NCBI RefSeq assembly: GCF_026651855.1
Contig: NZ_CP093280.1
Location: 598,001 to 662,000, forward strand
From: Pseudomonas silvicola
GTDB lineage: Bacteria; Pseudomonadota; Gammaproteobacteria; Pseudomonadales; Pseudomonadaceae
DNA: 64,000 nt
Reading direction: 5' to 3'
In this document: piece after piece, positions 50,040-59,152 of the stretch
Position numbering within the stretch: position 1 is the first letter of the stretch
Layout: the number at the start of each line of letters is the position of its first letter
The notes under the pieces: generated by a model
What the model was told of the DNA's origin: nothing
Seen by the model: only the letters and a program-made list of their open reading frames with translations
The model's database searches: none
Program-made: the position numbers and the translations under genes

Positions 50040-51644
50040 CTGGCTTTGACCGATACGGCGTGCCGAACGTCGAATCAAACCGATCACCGGCAGCAATCCC
50101 ACCAGCACCAGCGTCAGGGCGGGCAACGAAGCCCGCGCCCATTCACCTTCACTGGTCATCTCGAATACCCGCACGGCCAGCGTGTCCCAGCCGAAGGGGC
50201 GCATCAACAGCGTAGCGGGCATTTCCTTCAGAACGTCGACGAACACCAGCAAAGCGGCGCTCAATACCCCTGGCACCAGCAGGGGCAGGTAGACGCGAAA
50301 GAACAGCCGCGGCCCGCCAACCCCCAGGCTTCGGGACGCTTCAGGCAGTGACGGACGAATCTTCGCCAGGCTGCTTTCCAGCGGGCCGTAGGCCACGGCC
50401 ATGAACCGCACCACGTAGGCGAGTACCAGTGCCACCAGGCTGCCCAGCAGCAGCGGACGCCCGGCCAGGGGTATCACCAGAGCTTTGTCCAGGTAACTGA
50501 AGGCCAGCATGATCGCCACCGCCAGCACGGAGCCTGGCAACGCATAACCCAGGTTTGCGAGCCCCACGCCAGCCCCGATGACGGGCGTCGGCGCCAGGCG
50601 CCTGGCAAATGACAGCACCAGGGCCAGGGTCACGGTGAGCAGCGCCGCCAGGGTGCCGAGGTAGAGGGTGTGCAGAATCAGGCCCAGGTAACGCTCGTCC
50701 AGGTCGAAACGGCCGCGCTGCCAGCACCACGCCAGCAATTGCAGCACCGGCACCACGAATGCACAAACCAGTACCAGCCCACACCAGAGGCTGGCGGCGA
50801 ACGCCTTCCAGCCCCGCAGTTGATAGCGCAACTGCCCACGCGCACGCTCGCTGCCAGCATGAGCCGCGCCCCGGGCCCGGCGTTCGCCATACAGCACCAG
50901 AACCACTGCCACCAGCAGCAGGCTGGCCAGTTGCGCTGCGCTGGCCAGGCTGAAGAAGCCGTACCAGGTCTTGTAGATAGCCGTGGTGAAGGTGTCGAAA
51001 TTGAAGACCGCCACGGCGCCGAAATCCGCCAGGGTTTCCATCATGGCCAAGGCCACTCCCGCGCCGATGGCCGGACGCGCCATGGGTAGCGCCACGCGCC
51101 AGAACGCCTGCCAGGGCGACTGGCCCAGCACCCGCGCCGCCTCCATCAAACCGCGCCCCTGGGCCAGGAAGGCAGTGCGCGCAAGCAGGTACACATAGGG
51201 GTAGAACACCAGCACCAGGACCGTGATGACGCCACCGGTGGAACGCACACGAGGCAGGCGCAGCCCGTTGCCCAACCATTCGCGCAGCGCCGTCTGCAGT
51301 GGGCCGGCGAAGTCCAGCAAGCCAACGAAAACGAAGGCCAGCACGTACGCAGGGATGGCGAAAGGCAGCATCAGTGCCCAATCCAGCCAGCGCCGGCCCG
51401 GGAACTGGCAGAGGCTGGTGAGCCAGGCCAGGCTCACCCCCAGAACGGTGACACCCACACCAACGCCAACCAGCAGCGTCAGGGTATTGCCCAACAAACG
51501 CGGCAGTTGGGTGGCCCACAGGTGCTCCCAGATGGCCACGTCGATACTCTGCCAGGACAGCAACAGGACGCTCAAAGGCAACAGCACCAGCGCCGCCATG
51601 GCGAGTACGGGCGGGTACCAGTGGCGCTCGCCGGAACGCTTCAT
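50037..51644 (-). CDS. Iron(III) ABC transporter permease (FbpB type)
   Basis: A 535-residue inner-membrane permease with about twelve hydrophobic segments in two homologous halves, as in FbpB/SfuB. Each half carries an EAA-type loop that contacts the ATPase (LMEAARVLGQSPWQAFWRVALP, and SLPEASRSLGVGGPRLFFRVYLP). It lies 10 bases after the binding-protein gene. No ATPase gene follows, so a FbpC-type subunit must be encoded elsewhere. Confidence 0.88.
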   Translation of the reverse strand: MKRSGERHWYPPVLAMAALVLLPLSVLLLSWQSIDVAIWEHLWATQLPRLLGNTLTLLVGVGVGVTVLGVSLAWLTSLCQFPGRRWLDWALMLPFAIPAYVLAFVFVGLLDFAGPLQTALREWLGNGLRLPRVRSTGGVITVLVLVFYPYVYLLARTAFLAQGRGLMEAARVLGQSPWQAFWRVALPMARPAIGAGVALAMMETLADFGAVAVFNFDTFTTAIYKTWYGFFSLASAAQLASLLLVAVVLVLYGERRARGAAHAGSERARGQLRYQLRGWKAFAASLWCGLVLVCAFVVPVLQLLAWCWQRGRFDLDERYLGLILHTLYLGTLAALLTVTLALVLSFARRLAPTPVIGAGVGLANLGYALPGSVLAVAIMLAFSYLDKALVIPLAGRPLLLGSLVALVLAYVVRFMAVAYGPLESSLAKIRPSLPEASRSLGVGGPRLFFRVYLPLLVPGVLSAALLVFVDVLKEMPATLLMRPFGWDTLAVRVFEMTSEGEWARASLPALTLVLVGLLPVIGLIRRSARRIGQSQ

Positions 51645-51654
51645 GGCTGAAGCG

Positions 51655-52656
51655 TCAATTCCAGCCAGCGCGGTCCATCAACCGGATGGCCTCGGCCTGG
51701 CGCTTGCCCGCCACTTCCACCGGCAGGGTATCAGCCTTGAAGCTGCCCCAGCCCGCCACTTCGGCAGAAGGCTGTACCTGTGGGTTGGCCGGGAACTCCT
51801 GGTTGGTGTCGGCGAAGATCTTCTGCGCTTCGGCGCCCGTCATCCATTCGACCAAAGCCTTGGCCGCTTCCGGGTGCGGGGCGTGACGGGTCAGGCCGAT
51901 GCCCGAGAGGTTGACGTGCACCCCACGGTCGCCCTGGTTGGGCCAGAACAGCTTGATCGGCAGTTGCGGGTCCTGGCGGTGCAGGCGCCCGTAGTAGTAA
52001 GTGTTGACGATACCCACGTCGCATTGGCCAGCCTTGATGGCTTGCAGCACCGCGATGTCGTCGGAGAAGACGTCGGTGGACAGGTTGTCGACCCAGCCCT
52101 TGAGGATGGTTTCGGTCTGCGCCGCGCCGTGGGTTTCGATCAGGGTGGCGGTCAGAGACTGGTTGTAGACCTTCTTGGCCGTGCGCAGGCACAGGCGTCC
52201 TTCCCATTGCTTGTCTGCCAGGGCCTCGTAAGTGGTCAGCTCCTGGGGTTTCACCCGCTGGGTGGAATAGACAATGGTACGCGCCCGCAGGCTGAGGCCG
52301 GTCCAGTCATGGCTGGCGGCGCGGTATTGCGCGGGGATATTGGCGTCGATGACGCTGGAACGGATGGGTTGCAGGATGCCCATCTGTTCGGCCTGCCACA
52401 GGTTACCGGCGTCCACGGTCAACAGCAGGTCGGCGGTGGCGTGCTCGCCCTCGGCCTTGATGCGCTGCATGAGCGGCGCTTCCTTGTCGGTGATGAACTT
52501 GATCGGCACGCCGGTCTTCGCGGTGTAGGCGTCGAACACAGGCTTGATCAGCTCGTCGATGCGCGAGGAATACACCACCACCTCATCGGCGGCGCGGGCC
52601 TCGTTGGCGAACAGGGTCAATGCCAATGCGGTGAGAATGCGCTTGGTTGCCAGCAT
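51655..52656 (-). CDS. Periplasmic iron(III)-binding protein (FbpA type)
   Basis: A 333-residue protein with a signal peptide ([22 protein letters not shown]). The mature part begins [29 protein letters not shown]. Tyrosines that would bind ferric iron appear in [13 protein letters not shown] (paired Tyr as in FbpA). The [26 protein letters not shown]-type end is typical (here [18 protein letters not shown]). First in the operon with the permease. An imperfect AT-rich dyad upstream (about 52690-52715) is not a convincing Fur box. Confidence 0.88.
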   Translation of the reverse strand: MLATKRILTALALTLFANEARAADEVVVYSSRIDELIKPVFDAYTAKTGVPIKFITDKEAPLMQRIKAEGEHATADLLLTVDAGNLWQAEQMGILQPIRSSVIDANIPAQYRAASHDWTGLSLRARTIVYSTQRVKPQELTTYEALADKQWEGRLCLRTAKKVYNQSLTATLIETHGAAQTETILKGWVDNLSTDVFSDDIAVLQAIKAGQCDVGIVNTYYYGRLHRQDPQLPIKLFWPNQGDRGVHVNLSGIGLTRHAPHPEAAKALVEWMTGAEAQKIFADTNQEFPANPQVQPSAEVAGWGSFKADTLPVEVAGKRQAEAIRLMDRAGWN

Positions 52657-52790
52657 GGAAAGAAGCCCCGGGATCGAATGAGGGGCAAATGGTAGAGAAA
52701 CGCATTTGCCATCTCAATCGATGCGTGAAGCAAGCAGTTACCAGATGTTTCCCCCGACGATCGCGGCGGTTGCCTGCAGGGCCAGCTCGG

Positions 52791-54014
52791 TTACGAGCGG
52801 GCGAGCTCGGGCAGGTCGCCGCTCAGGCCCAGCGCCTGGCGCACGAACGCGGCCTTGGCTTCGGGCATCTGCTCCACCCACTTCAGGCCGCTGTTGCGCA
52901 GCCAGCGCAGGGGCAGCGGGTCGGCCTGGAACAGGCGCTCGAACCCTTCCATGGCCGCCATCAGCGCCAGGTTGTGAGGCATGCGCCGGCGCTCGTAACG
53001 GCTGAGCACGCGCACATCGGCCAGGCGTTCGCCACGGCCGTGGGCATGCATCAGTTCCTCAGCCAGCACCGCCGAGTCCAGGAAGCCCAGGTTCACTCCC
53101 TGGCCCGCCAACGGGTGGATGGTGTGGGCGGCGTCGCCAATCAGGGCCAGGCCAGGGGCGACGTAGCGCTTGGCGTGGCGCTGGCGCAAGGGCACGCACA
53201 CGCGCCTGTCGGCATGCTCGACCGTGCCCAGGCGCCCCTCGAAGGCACGCTCCAGTTGCGCGCAGAAGCGCTCATCGTCCAGGGCCATCAGGCGCTCGGC
53301 TTCAGCGGGCGTGGTCGACCAGACAATCGAGCACCAGTGCTGCTGGTCGGCATGCTCGAGCGGCAGGAATGCCAGCGGGCCGTCATCGGTGAAACGCTGC
53401 CAGGCAGTGCGCTGGTGAGGTTGCGCGCAACGCACGCTGGTGACGATGGCGTGGTGCAGATAATCCCACTCGCGCGTCTCGCAACCGGCCAGGCGCCGTA
53501 CCGCGGAATGGGCGCCATCGGCAGCGATCACCAGCGGAGCGCGCACCGTGCGGCCGTCAGCCAGGGTCAACAGCCAGTCATCCCCGGAATGGCGCAGCTG
53601 CTCCAGGCGGGCATTGGCCAGCAGGCCGATGTCACTGTCGTGCAACAGTTCGAGCAAGGCATCCTGCACCACACGGTTCTCGACGATGTGGCCCAGCACT
53701 TCGGCATGCACACTGGCAGCGCTGAAGTGGATATGCCCTGTGCCGCTACCGTCCCACACGCTCATGTCACCGTAGGGGCTGGCCCGGCGGCGCGCAATAC
53801 CGTCCCAGGCACCCAGGCGCTGCAAGATGCGCTGGCTGGCCGCCGACAAGGCGCTGACCCGTGGTTCGAAGGGCGCCTGTGCATCGAACGCCTTGACGCT
53901 CAAAGGGCTGCCATCGACTACCAGGATTTCCAGGCCGCTGTTCTGCAACGCCAGGGCCAGGGCACTGCCCACCATGCCGGCGCCGACTACTACCAGATCT
54001 GCACGCATTTCCAT
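52791..54014 (-). CDS. ubiI: FAD-dependent ubiquinone hydroxylase (UbiI/VisC type)
   Basis: A 407-residue flavoprotein monooxygenase of ubiquinone synthesis. The N-terminal dinucleotide motif is DLVVVGAGMVGSALALALQNSG. The family has VIAADGAHSAVRRLAG and the C-terminal GDAAHTIHPLAGQGVNLGFLDSAVLAEEL. I chose the ATG at 54014 (a second ATG at 54008). In pseudomonads this VisC-type enzyme hydroxylates C5 of the ring. It follows ubiH on the same strand, with a 52-base gap. Confidence 0.88.
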   Translation of the reverse strand: MEMRADLVVVGAGMVGSALALALQNSGLEILVVDGSPLSVKAFDAQAPFEPRVSALSAASQRILQRLGAWDGIARRRASPYGDMSVWDGSGTGHIHFSAASVHAEVLGHIVENRVVQDALLELLHDSDIGLLANARLEQLRHSGDDWLLTLADGRTVRAPLVIAADGAHSAVRRLAGCETREWDYLHHAIVTSVRCAQPHQRTAWQRFTDDGPLAFLPLEHADQQHWCSIVWSTTPAEAERLMALDDERFCAQLERAFEGRLGTVEHADRRVCVPLRQRHAKRYVAPGLALIGDAAHTIHPLAGQGVNLGFLDSAVLAEELMHAHGRGERLADVRVLSRYERRRMPHNLALMAAMEGFERLFQADPLPLRWLRNSGLKWVEQMPEAKAAFVRQALGLSGDLPELARS

Positions 54015-54066
54015 GCTCAAGCCTGTTCCACGGAGTTGAAGGGAAGGAAAACCGAAATCGCCATGC

Positions 54067-55260
54067 TCAACCCTGCATGTCGGCGCGGGTGCCCAGGCCC
54101 ATGGCCTGGCGTGCGAACCAGCGCTTGGCCGGGGGCAGCAGGTCAAGGCCCAGCAAGCCCAGGTTGCGGCCGGCCGCCACCAGCGGTTGGGAAGAGCCGA
54201 ACAGGCGCGTGACCTTGTCGGAAAAACCCACGGTCAGGTCCTGATCGGGGCGCTGGGCCTCGCGGTAGCGTCGCAGGGTAGCGAAGTCGCCCAATGGCGC
54301 CTGGCTCGCCAGGAGGGTGTCGGCCAACGCCTGCACGTCTCGCAGGGAGAGGTTGAAACCCTGGCCGGCGATCGGGTGCAGCGCATGGGCGGCGTTGCCC
54401 AGCACCACCAGGTGCGAACGTACCTGCTCCTCGGCTTCCACCAGGGTGAGCGGGTACAGGTGCCGGGCACCCACCTGCTGCAACGTGCCCAGCCGGTAGC
54501 CGAACACACCTTGCAGTTCGGTGAGGAAACTGCGTTCGTCGATCTCGGCCAGGCGCTTGGCGTCCATCCCCTGGCGGGTCCATACCAGCGCGCAGCGGTT
54601 GTCCGGCAACGGCAGCAGGGCCATCGGGCCGTCATCGGTGAAACGTTCGAAGGCCAGGCCTTCATGGGGCTGGCTGGGGCTGATGTTGGCGATCAGGGCG
54701 CTCTGGTCATAAGGTCGGCGGCGCACGGCGATGCCCAATTGCTCGCGCAGACCCGAGCGGCCGCCGTCGGCCAATACCGCCAGGTCGCAGTCCAGGCTGG
54801 TGTCGTCGTTGAGGGTCAGGCGGTAACCGTCTTCCAGCACCTGCAGGCGGGTAACCTCGGCGGGCACGCGCCAGCTCACGACTTCAGGGTCCAGGGCCTG
54901 CCACAGGCACTGGCCCAGCCAGGCGTTTTCCACTACGTAGCCAAGGGCCGGCACGCCTTCTTCCAGGGCCGTCAGGCGGGTGACGCCAAAGCGGCCGCGG
55001 TCGGACACATGGATTTGCCTGATGGGTTCGGCACGACGGTGGATAGCCTGCCACAGCCCAAGGCGTTCGTAGATCTGCCGGGTGCCGAACGACAGCGCCG
55101 AGGAGCGTGCGTCGTAGCTGGGCTGGTAGGTATCGCCGGGGGCGAACGGCTCGATCAGCATGATCTTCCAGCCGCGGGCCTTGGCGCCGGCCTGCAGGGC
55201 CAGGGCGAGACTGGCGCCGACCAGGCCGCCGCCGATGATTGCCAGGTTCACGCGGTTCAT
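54067..55260 (-). CDS. ubiH: 2-octaprenyl-6-methoxyphenol hydroxylase
   Basis: A 397-residue FAD monooxygenase, hydroxylating C1 of the ubiquinone precursor ring. The NAD/FAD motif is LAIIGGGLVGASLALALQ, followed by VLADGGRSGLREQLGI and GNAAHALHPIAGQGFNLSLRDVQALAD. SYDARSSALSFGTRQIYERLGLW is typical of UbiH. The start overlaps the pepP stop by 4 bases, so pepP-ubiH-ubiI is one operon, an order widely shared in gamma-proteobacteria. Confidence 0.93.
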   Translation of the reverse strand: MNRVNLAIIGGGLVGASLALALQAGAKARGWKIMLIEPFAPGDTYQPSYDARSSALSFGTRQIYERLGLWQAIHRRAEPIRQIHVSDRGRFGVTRLTALEEGVPALGYVVENAWLGQCLWQALDPEVVSWRVPAEVTRLQVLEDGYRLTLNDDTSLDCDLAVLADGGRSGLREQLGIAVRRRPYDQSALIANISPSQPHEGLAFERFTDDGPMALLPLPDNRCALVWTRQGMDAKRLAEIDERSFLTELQGVFGYRLGTLQQVGARHLYPLTLVEAEEQVRSHLVVLGNAAHALHPIAGQGFNLSLRDVQALADTLLASQAPLGDFATLRRYREAQRPDQDLTVGFSDKVTRLFGSSQPLVAAGRNLGLLGLDLLPPAKRWFARQAMGLGTRADMQG

Positions 55261-56597
55261 GCGGCCTCGGTACGTGCTTGAGCCATCAGGGCTTCGATTT
55301 CGGCGACGGACTTGGGCACGTCGCCGGTCAAAATGTCACAGCCGGTGCGAGTGACCACCACATCGTCCTCGATGCGCACGCCAATGCCACGCCATTTTTT
55401 CGCGACGTGCTGGTTGTCAGGGCTGATGTAGATGCCCGGCTCGACGGTCAGGGTCATGCCCGGCTCCAGTACCCGCCACTCGCCGCCCACGCGGTATTCG
55501 CCAACGTCATGCACGTCCAGGCCCAACCAGTGGCCAGCACGGTGCATGTAGAAGGCGCGATGGGCCTCGGCGGCGATCAACTCATCGACGTCGCCCTGCA
55601 GCAGGCCCAGTTCCACCAGGCCTTCGGTAATCACCTGCACCGTGGCTTCATGAGCCTGGTTCCAGTGCTTGCCGGGCCCGATGGCAGCGAAAGCCGCTTC
55701 CTGGGACCTGAGCACCAGCTCGTAGATAGCCTTCTGCTCGGGGGAAAAGGTGCCGCTGACCGGGAAGGTGCGGGTGATATCACTGGCGTAGCAGTCGATC
55801 TCGCAGCCTGCGTCGATCAGCACCAGGTCACCGTCCTTGAGCACGGCATCATTCTGCTGATAGTGCAGGATACAACTGTTGCGGCCGGCGGCGACGATGG
55901 AGCCATAGGCCGGCATCTTCGCCCCGCCCTTGCGAAATTCGTAGTCCAGCTCGGCTTCCAGGCTGAACTCGTGCAGCCCGGCGCGGCAGGCCTGCATGGC
56001 ACGCACATGGGCACGGGCGGAAATCTGCGCGGCATGGCGCATGACCTTCACCTCGGCCGCAGACTTGTACAGGCGCATGTCGTGCAGCAAGTGGTCCAGC
56101 GCCACGAATTCATTCGGCGGCTGGGAACCCAGGTTGGCCTTGGAGCGAATCACGTTGATCCACTCCATCAGGTGCCGGTCGAACTCGGGGTGGCTGCCCA
56201 TGGCCGTGTACACCCGGTCGCGGCCTTCGATCAGGCCAGGCAGGATGTCATCGATATCGGCAATGGGAAATGCGTCGTCGGCGCCGTAGTCCCGCACCGC
56301 GCCTTCCTGGCCTGCGCGCAGGCCATCCCATAGCTCGCGCTCGGGGTTGCGCTCGCGGCAGAACAACACGTACTCGCCATGCTGGCGACCAGGGATCAGG
56401 GCGATCACCGCCTCAGGCTCGGGAAAGCCACTGAGGTATTGAAAGTCGCTGTCCTGGCGGTACACGTGCTCCACGTCGCGGTTGCGGATGGCCACCGCGG
56501 CAGCCGGCAGAATGGCAATGCTGTTGGGCTCCATCTGCGCCATCAGAGCCTTGCGTCGACGAGCGTATTCCGACTTCGGGATATGAGTTACTGGCAC
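55257..56597 (-). CDS. pepP: Xaa-Pro aminopeptidase
   Basis: Removes an N-terminal residue before proline; a dimanganese M24B metallopeptidase. The 446-residue protein starts with a GTG (AAGGG upstream) and reads IPKSEYARRRKALMAQMEPNSIAILPAA (family start). Metal ligands lie in LVLIDAGCEIDCYASDITRTFPVSG, HRAGHWLGLDVHDVG and MTLTVEPGIYIS, and the last Glu in GIGVRIEDDVVVT. It leads the ubiH-ubiI genes. Confidence 0.96.
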   Translation of the reverse strand: MPVTHIPKSEYARRRKALMAQMEPNSIAILPAAAVAIRNRDVEHVYRQDSDFQYLSGFPEPEAVIALIPGRQHGEYVLFCRERNPERELWDGLRAGQEGAVRDYGADDAFPIADIDDILPGLIEGRDRVYTAMGSHPEFDRHLMEWINVIRSKANLGSQPPNEFVALDHLLHDMRLYKSAAEVKVMRHAAQISARAHVRAMQACRAGLHEFSLEAELDYEFRKGGAKMPAYGSIVAAGRNSCILHYQQNDAVLKDGDLVLIDAGCEIDCYASDITRTFPVSGTFSPEQKAIYELVLRSQEAAFAAIGPGKHWNQAHEATVQVITEGLVELGLLQGDVDELIAAEAHRAFYMHRAGHWLGLDVHDVGEYRVGGEWRVLEPGMTLTVEPGIYISPDNQHVAKKWRGIGVRIEDDVVVTRTGCDILTGDVPKSVAEIEALMAQARTEAA

Positions 56598-56616
56598 AAG
56601 GGGGCCCTTTTTGGCA

Positions 56617-57168
56617 TCAGTGCAGGGAAGGCTTGGCAGCCGCCACTGGCTTGGCGCACTCGGTGAAGAGCAACATCGGCGCCACGCGCAGGTACTCCAT
56701 GACTTCCATGTAGTCGCTTTCGGCGTCTTCGGACTCTTCCAGCGCTTCCTGCACTTGGGAAATGGCGTCCATGTCCTGCAGGATTTCCTGGGCTTCCTGG
56801 CTCAGGTTCTTGCCACCCGAGTGCAGGCCAAAGCCGGTCAGGAAGCCTTGGCACCACTGGCCCAGGGCGGTGGCACGCTCGGTCAGCGGCGTCTCGTCGG
56901 CCGGCAACAGGATGACGATGGTGACGTCATCGCCGGTCAGTTCGCCCTGAACCATCTGCTGCAGGCCAACCAGCGCATTGCGCACGTTGTCCGCGGGCTC
57001 GGTGTCCAGCGACAATGCTGCGTCCGCCAGCCACCCTTCGGCGTCGAAATCGGCGCCAGCGCAGCTGCGGCCCAGCAGCAAGCCATGCAGCTCGGCAGGG
57101 GAAACGGGGTGACCGCCAGCGTTGAGCAGGTCGGCGAAGCCTTGATACGGGGATTTCTGAATAGACAT
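56617..57168 (-). CDS. ygfB: UPF0149 family protein YgfB
   Basis: A 183-residue, acidic, mostly helical protein. [49 protein letters not shown] and [17 protein letters not shown] are the UPF0149 signatures. In P. aeruginosa, YgfB is a reported regulator that lowers AlpA-dependent ampDh3 expression, affecting beta-lactam tolerance. It lies 19 bases before pepP and is probably in the same operon. Divergent from the zapB-like gene. Confidence 0.92.
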   Translation of the reverse strand: MSIQKSPYQGFADLLNAGGHPVSPAELHGLLLGRSCAGADFDAEGWLADAALSLDTEPADNVRNALVGLQQMVQGELTGDDVTIVILLPADETPLTERATALGQWCQGFLTGFGLHSGGKNLSQEAQEILQDMDAISQVQEALEESEDAESDYMEVMEYLRVAPMLLFTECAKPVAAAKPSLH

Positions 57169-57299
57169 GGCAACTAGGCGCCAGGCGGCGCAATGACTAG
57201 AATGAAGACCTTGTATCCTAGCACCGGCAGGCGCGCCAAGACCATCGAAGCGGCCAACTCGTTAACACGCCACTCACCGATCTTATCGAACGGGACCCC

Positions 57300-57509
57300 A
57301 TGGAACAGAACGACCTGCAAGCGCTGATGGGCCGCCTCGAGCTGTTGATCGACCGTGTCGAGCAACTAAAACGGCAAAACGGACTCCTATTAGCTCAGGA
57401 AAAGACCTGGCGCGAGGAGCGCGCACACCTCATTGAAAAAAATGAAATCGCCCGGCACAAGGTCGAATCGATGATTTCGCGCCTCAAGGCCCTGGAGCAA
57501 GACTCATGA
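57300..57509 (+). CDS. TIGR02449 / ZapB-like coiled-coil protein
   Basis: A 69-residue protein that is almost entirely coiled coil: LMGRLELLIDRVEQLKRQNGLLLAQEKTWREERAHLIEKNEIARHKVESMISRLKALE shows heptads through the whole length. It matches the small family always encoded just before zapA. A role with ZapA at the Z-ring is inferred. Its stop overlaps the zapA start by 4 bases. Confidence 0.85.
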   Translation: MEQNDLQALMGRLELLIDRVEQLKRQNGLLLAQEKTWREERAHLIEKNEIARHKVESMISRLKALEQDS

Positions 57510-57823
57510 GTTCAAGCAATAGCGTCACTGTTCAGATCCTCGACAAAGAGTACTCGATCATCTGCCCGCAGGAAGAGCGCAGCAACCTGGTGAGCGCCGC
57601 GCGCTACCTGGACGGCAAGATGCGCGAGATCCGCAGCAGCGGCAAAGTGATCGGCGCCGACCGCATCGCAGTGATGGCTGCGTTGAATATCACCCATGAC
57701 CTGCTGCACAAGCAGGAGACACCCGACGTGGCCGCCAGCGGGTCGACACGGGAGCAGGTTCGCGACCTGCTCGACCGCGTCGATCTGGTGCTGGCCACTG
57801 ATCAGGATGAAACCCGGGGCTGA
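57506..57823 (+). CDS. zapA: Cell division protein ZapA
   Basis: A 105-residue FtsZ-ring stabiliser. The N-terminal domain VTVQILDKEYSIICPQEERSNLVSAARYLDGKMREIRSSGKVIGADRIAVMAALNITHDLL is typical ZapA; the C-terminal helix forms the tetramer coiled coil. The stop lies inside the -35 region of the 6S RNA promoter. Gene order zapA-6S RNA-ygfA is conserved across gamma-proteobacteria. Confidence 0.94.
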   Translation: MSSSNSVTVQILDKEYSIICPQEERSNLVSAARYLDGKMREIRSSGKVIGADRIAVMAALNITHDLLHKQETPDVAASGSTREQVRDLLDRVDLVLATDQDETRG

Positions 57824-57849
57824 AATATTGCGATTGTTTCGGGTATACT
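57820..57849 (+). promoter_or_regulatory. sigma70 promoter of 6S RNA
   Basis: CTGAAA (57820-57825) and TATACT (57844-57849) with an 18-base spacer. The -35 overlaps the zapA stop. The start site is expected near 57856. Confidence 0.65.
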
Positions 57850-57851
57850 TG

Positions 57852-58030
57852 CGCCGCTCCCTGGAGTGCTTGCCAGTCGGTCATGTCCCTGAGCCGATAC
57901 GCACAACCACGGGGGTTGCACGCTGGGGCCGGTGCGCATGTCCGCTTGACGGAAAGCCTTAACGCCTCCTGCAATCTCCACCTTGAACTTTCGGGTTCAA
58001 GGGCTACACCGACAGCGGTTCGTCGGGGAG
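57852..58030 (+). ncRNA. ssrS: 6S RNA
   Basis: Global regulator that binds the sigma70 RNA polymerase holoenzyme as a mimic of open promoter DNA. The 5' strand CCGCTCCCTGGAGTGCTTGCCAGTCGG and the 3' part CACCTTGAACTTTCGGGTTCAAGGGCTA (a stable hairpin) match pseudomonad 6S RNA as I know it. Terminal pairing is CCGCT near 57855 with AGCGG near 58014. The ends are approximate. It sits in the conserved site between zapA and ygfA. Confidence 0.9.
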
Positions 58031-58121
58031 TCTCGCTTTACTTGCCTGTGCCAGGCCTTGCCGGCATGGGCACAAGCCCCGCCACGCCACGTGGCCCGGG
58101 CGTTTCAGGATGGCCCACGCC

Positions 58122-58724
58122 ATGACCGAAGCCGCACCTCTGTCGCGCCCGCAGCTACGCCGCCTCTTGCGCGATGCGCGCCGCGCACTGACCCCAGCCC
58201 AGCAACGCACCGCCGCTCGCGGGCTGTACCGCCAACTGGCTCAACACCCTCTGTTTCGCCGCGCCCGCCATGTGGCGTTGTACCTGCCCAACGACAGCGA
58301 AATCGACCCGCGCCTGCTGCTGGCCGAAGCCCAGCGCCGTGGCAAGAAAACCTATTTGCCGGTGCTCAGCGCCTGGCCACGGACCAAAATGGTGTTTCAA
58401 CAGGTACGTGCGGGTGAGGCATATCGTCGCAACCGTTTCCGTATCCACGAGCCGCATATCAACCCGGCGCGCCAGAGGGTCATCTGGGCACTGGACCTGA
58501 TCCTGCTGCCATTGGTGGGGTTTGACGAGGTGGGTGGCCGGTTGGGCATGGGCGGCGGGTTCTACGATCGCAGCCTGGCCTACCGCGGTCGCCGCACCGC
58601 GTGGCACAAGCCGGTATTGCTGGGGCTGGCCCATGAGTGCCAGAAGGTGGAGCGGCTGGCACAGGCCAGTTGGGATGTGCCGTTGCAAGGCACCGTCTCG
58701 GACCGGCGCTGGTACCTGGCCTGA
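58122..58724 (+). CDS. ygfA: 5-formyltetrahydrofolate cyclo-ligase
   Basis: Converts 5-formyl-THF to 5,10-methenyl-THF with ATP. The 200-residue protein shows RRARHVALYLPNDSEIDPRLLL, DLILLPLVGFDEVGGRLGMGGGFYDRSLAY (the family signature) and VLLGLAHECQ. I chose the ATG at 58122; a second at 58110 has its ribosome binding site too close. It is downstream of 6S RNA, with which it is cotranscribed in several genera. Confidence 0.94.
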   Translation: MTEAAPLSRPQLRRLLRDARRALTPAQQRTAARGLYRQLAQHPLFRRARHVALYLPNDSEIDPRLLLAEAQRRGKKTYLPVLSAWPRTKMVFQQVRAGEAYRRNRFRIHEPHINPARQRVIWALDLILLPLVGFDEVGGRLGMGGGFYDRSLAYRGRRTAWHKPVLLGLAHECQKVERLAQASWDVPLQGTVSDRRWYLA

Positions 58725-58763
58725 TGATCGCGGGTGCACCTGGCGGCCAGAATCCACGCCAAC

Positions 58764-58800
58764 AAAAAAGGCCCATCGGCAAAAACCGATGGGCCTTTTT
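58764..58800. terminator. Bidirectional terminator after ygfA
   Basis: A 15-bp stem (AAAAAGGCCCATCGG / CCGATGGGCCTTTTT) with a CAAAAA loop, between ygfA (plus) and a minus-strand small gene. T-tracts are present on both strands. Confidence 0.92.
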
Positions 58801-58815
58801 CATGTACACCATGAA

Positions 58816-58956
58816 TCAGCGATAAGGCGCAGGCGCCGTCACTTCAACCGGGGCATTGGCTTTACGATCCCACAGGGACTGCGCATAGCCCGTGGTCACC
58901 ACGCCCAAACCGAACAAAATGACCAATATCCAAAGCAAATCCGGTTTGCGGCGCAT
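58816..58956 (-). CDS. 46-residue single-pass membrane peptide
   Basis: Translates as MRRKPDLLWILVILFGLGV followed by VTTGYAQSLWDRKANAPVEV and TAPAPYR. One transmembrane helix (about residues 7-24) is preceded by a positive N terminus, so the N terminus is cytoplasmic. AGGGGGG lies 6 bases before the ATG. It is opposite the bidirectional terminator after ygfA. I believe similar peptides occur at this position in other pseudomonads, but this is from memory. The function is unknown. Confidence 0.7.
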   Translation of the reverse strand: MRRKPDLLWILVILFGLGVVTTGYAQSLWDRKANAPVEVTAPAPYR

Positions 58957-59152
58957 CAATTGCCCCCCTGCAGGCAAATCATGGTGGTGTGCAACACGAA
59001 GCGGGAAAATGGCCCCTGTGTTTACGTGAAGCGTAAAATGCGCGCATTCTGCGGCAACATGACGCTACACGCAAACGCTGACGTCAACCGACCGTCGGGT
59101 TGTCGTAAAAACGCCACATAGACAGATTTTGTTGCAAATTTGGAGCGAGAAC

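Noticed and set aside
52657-52790. Fur box before the iron transporter
   Set aside because: The best stretch (GAGATGGCAAATGCG region on the minus strand) is only a weak match to the Fur consensus; iron control is plausible but not visible.
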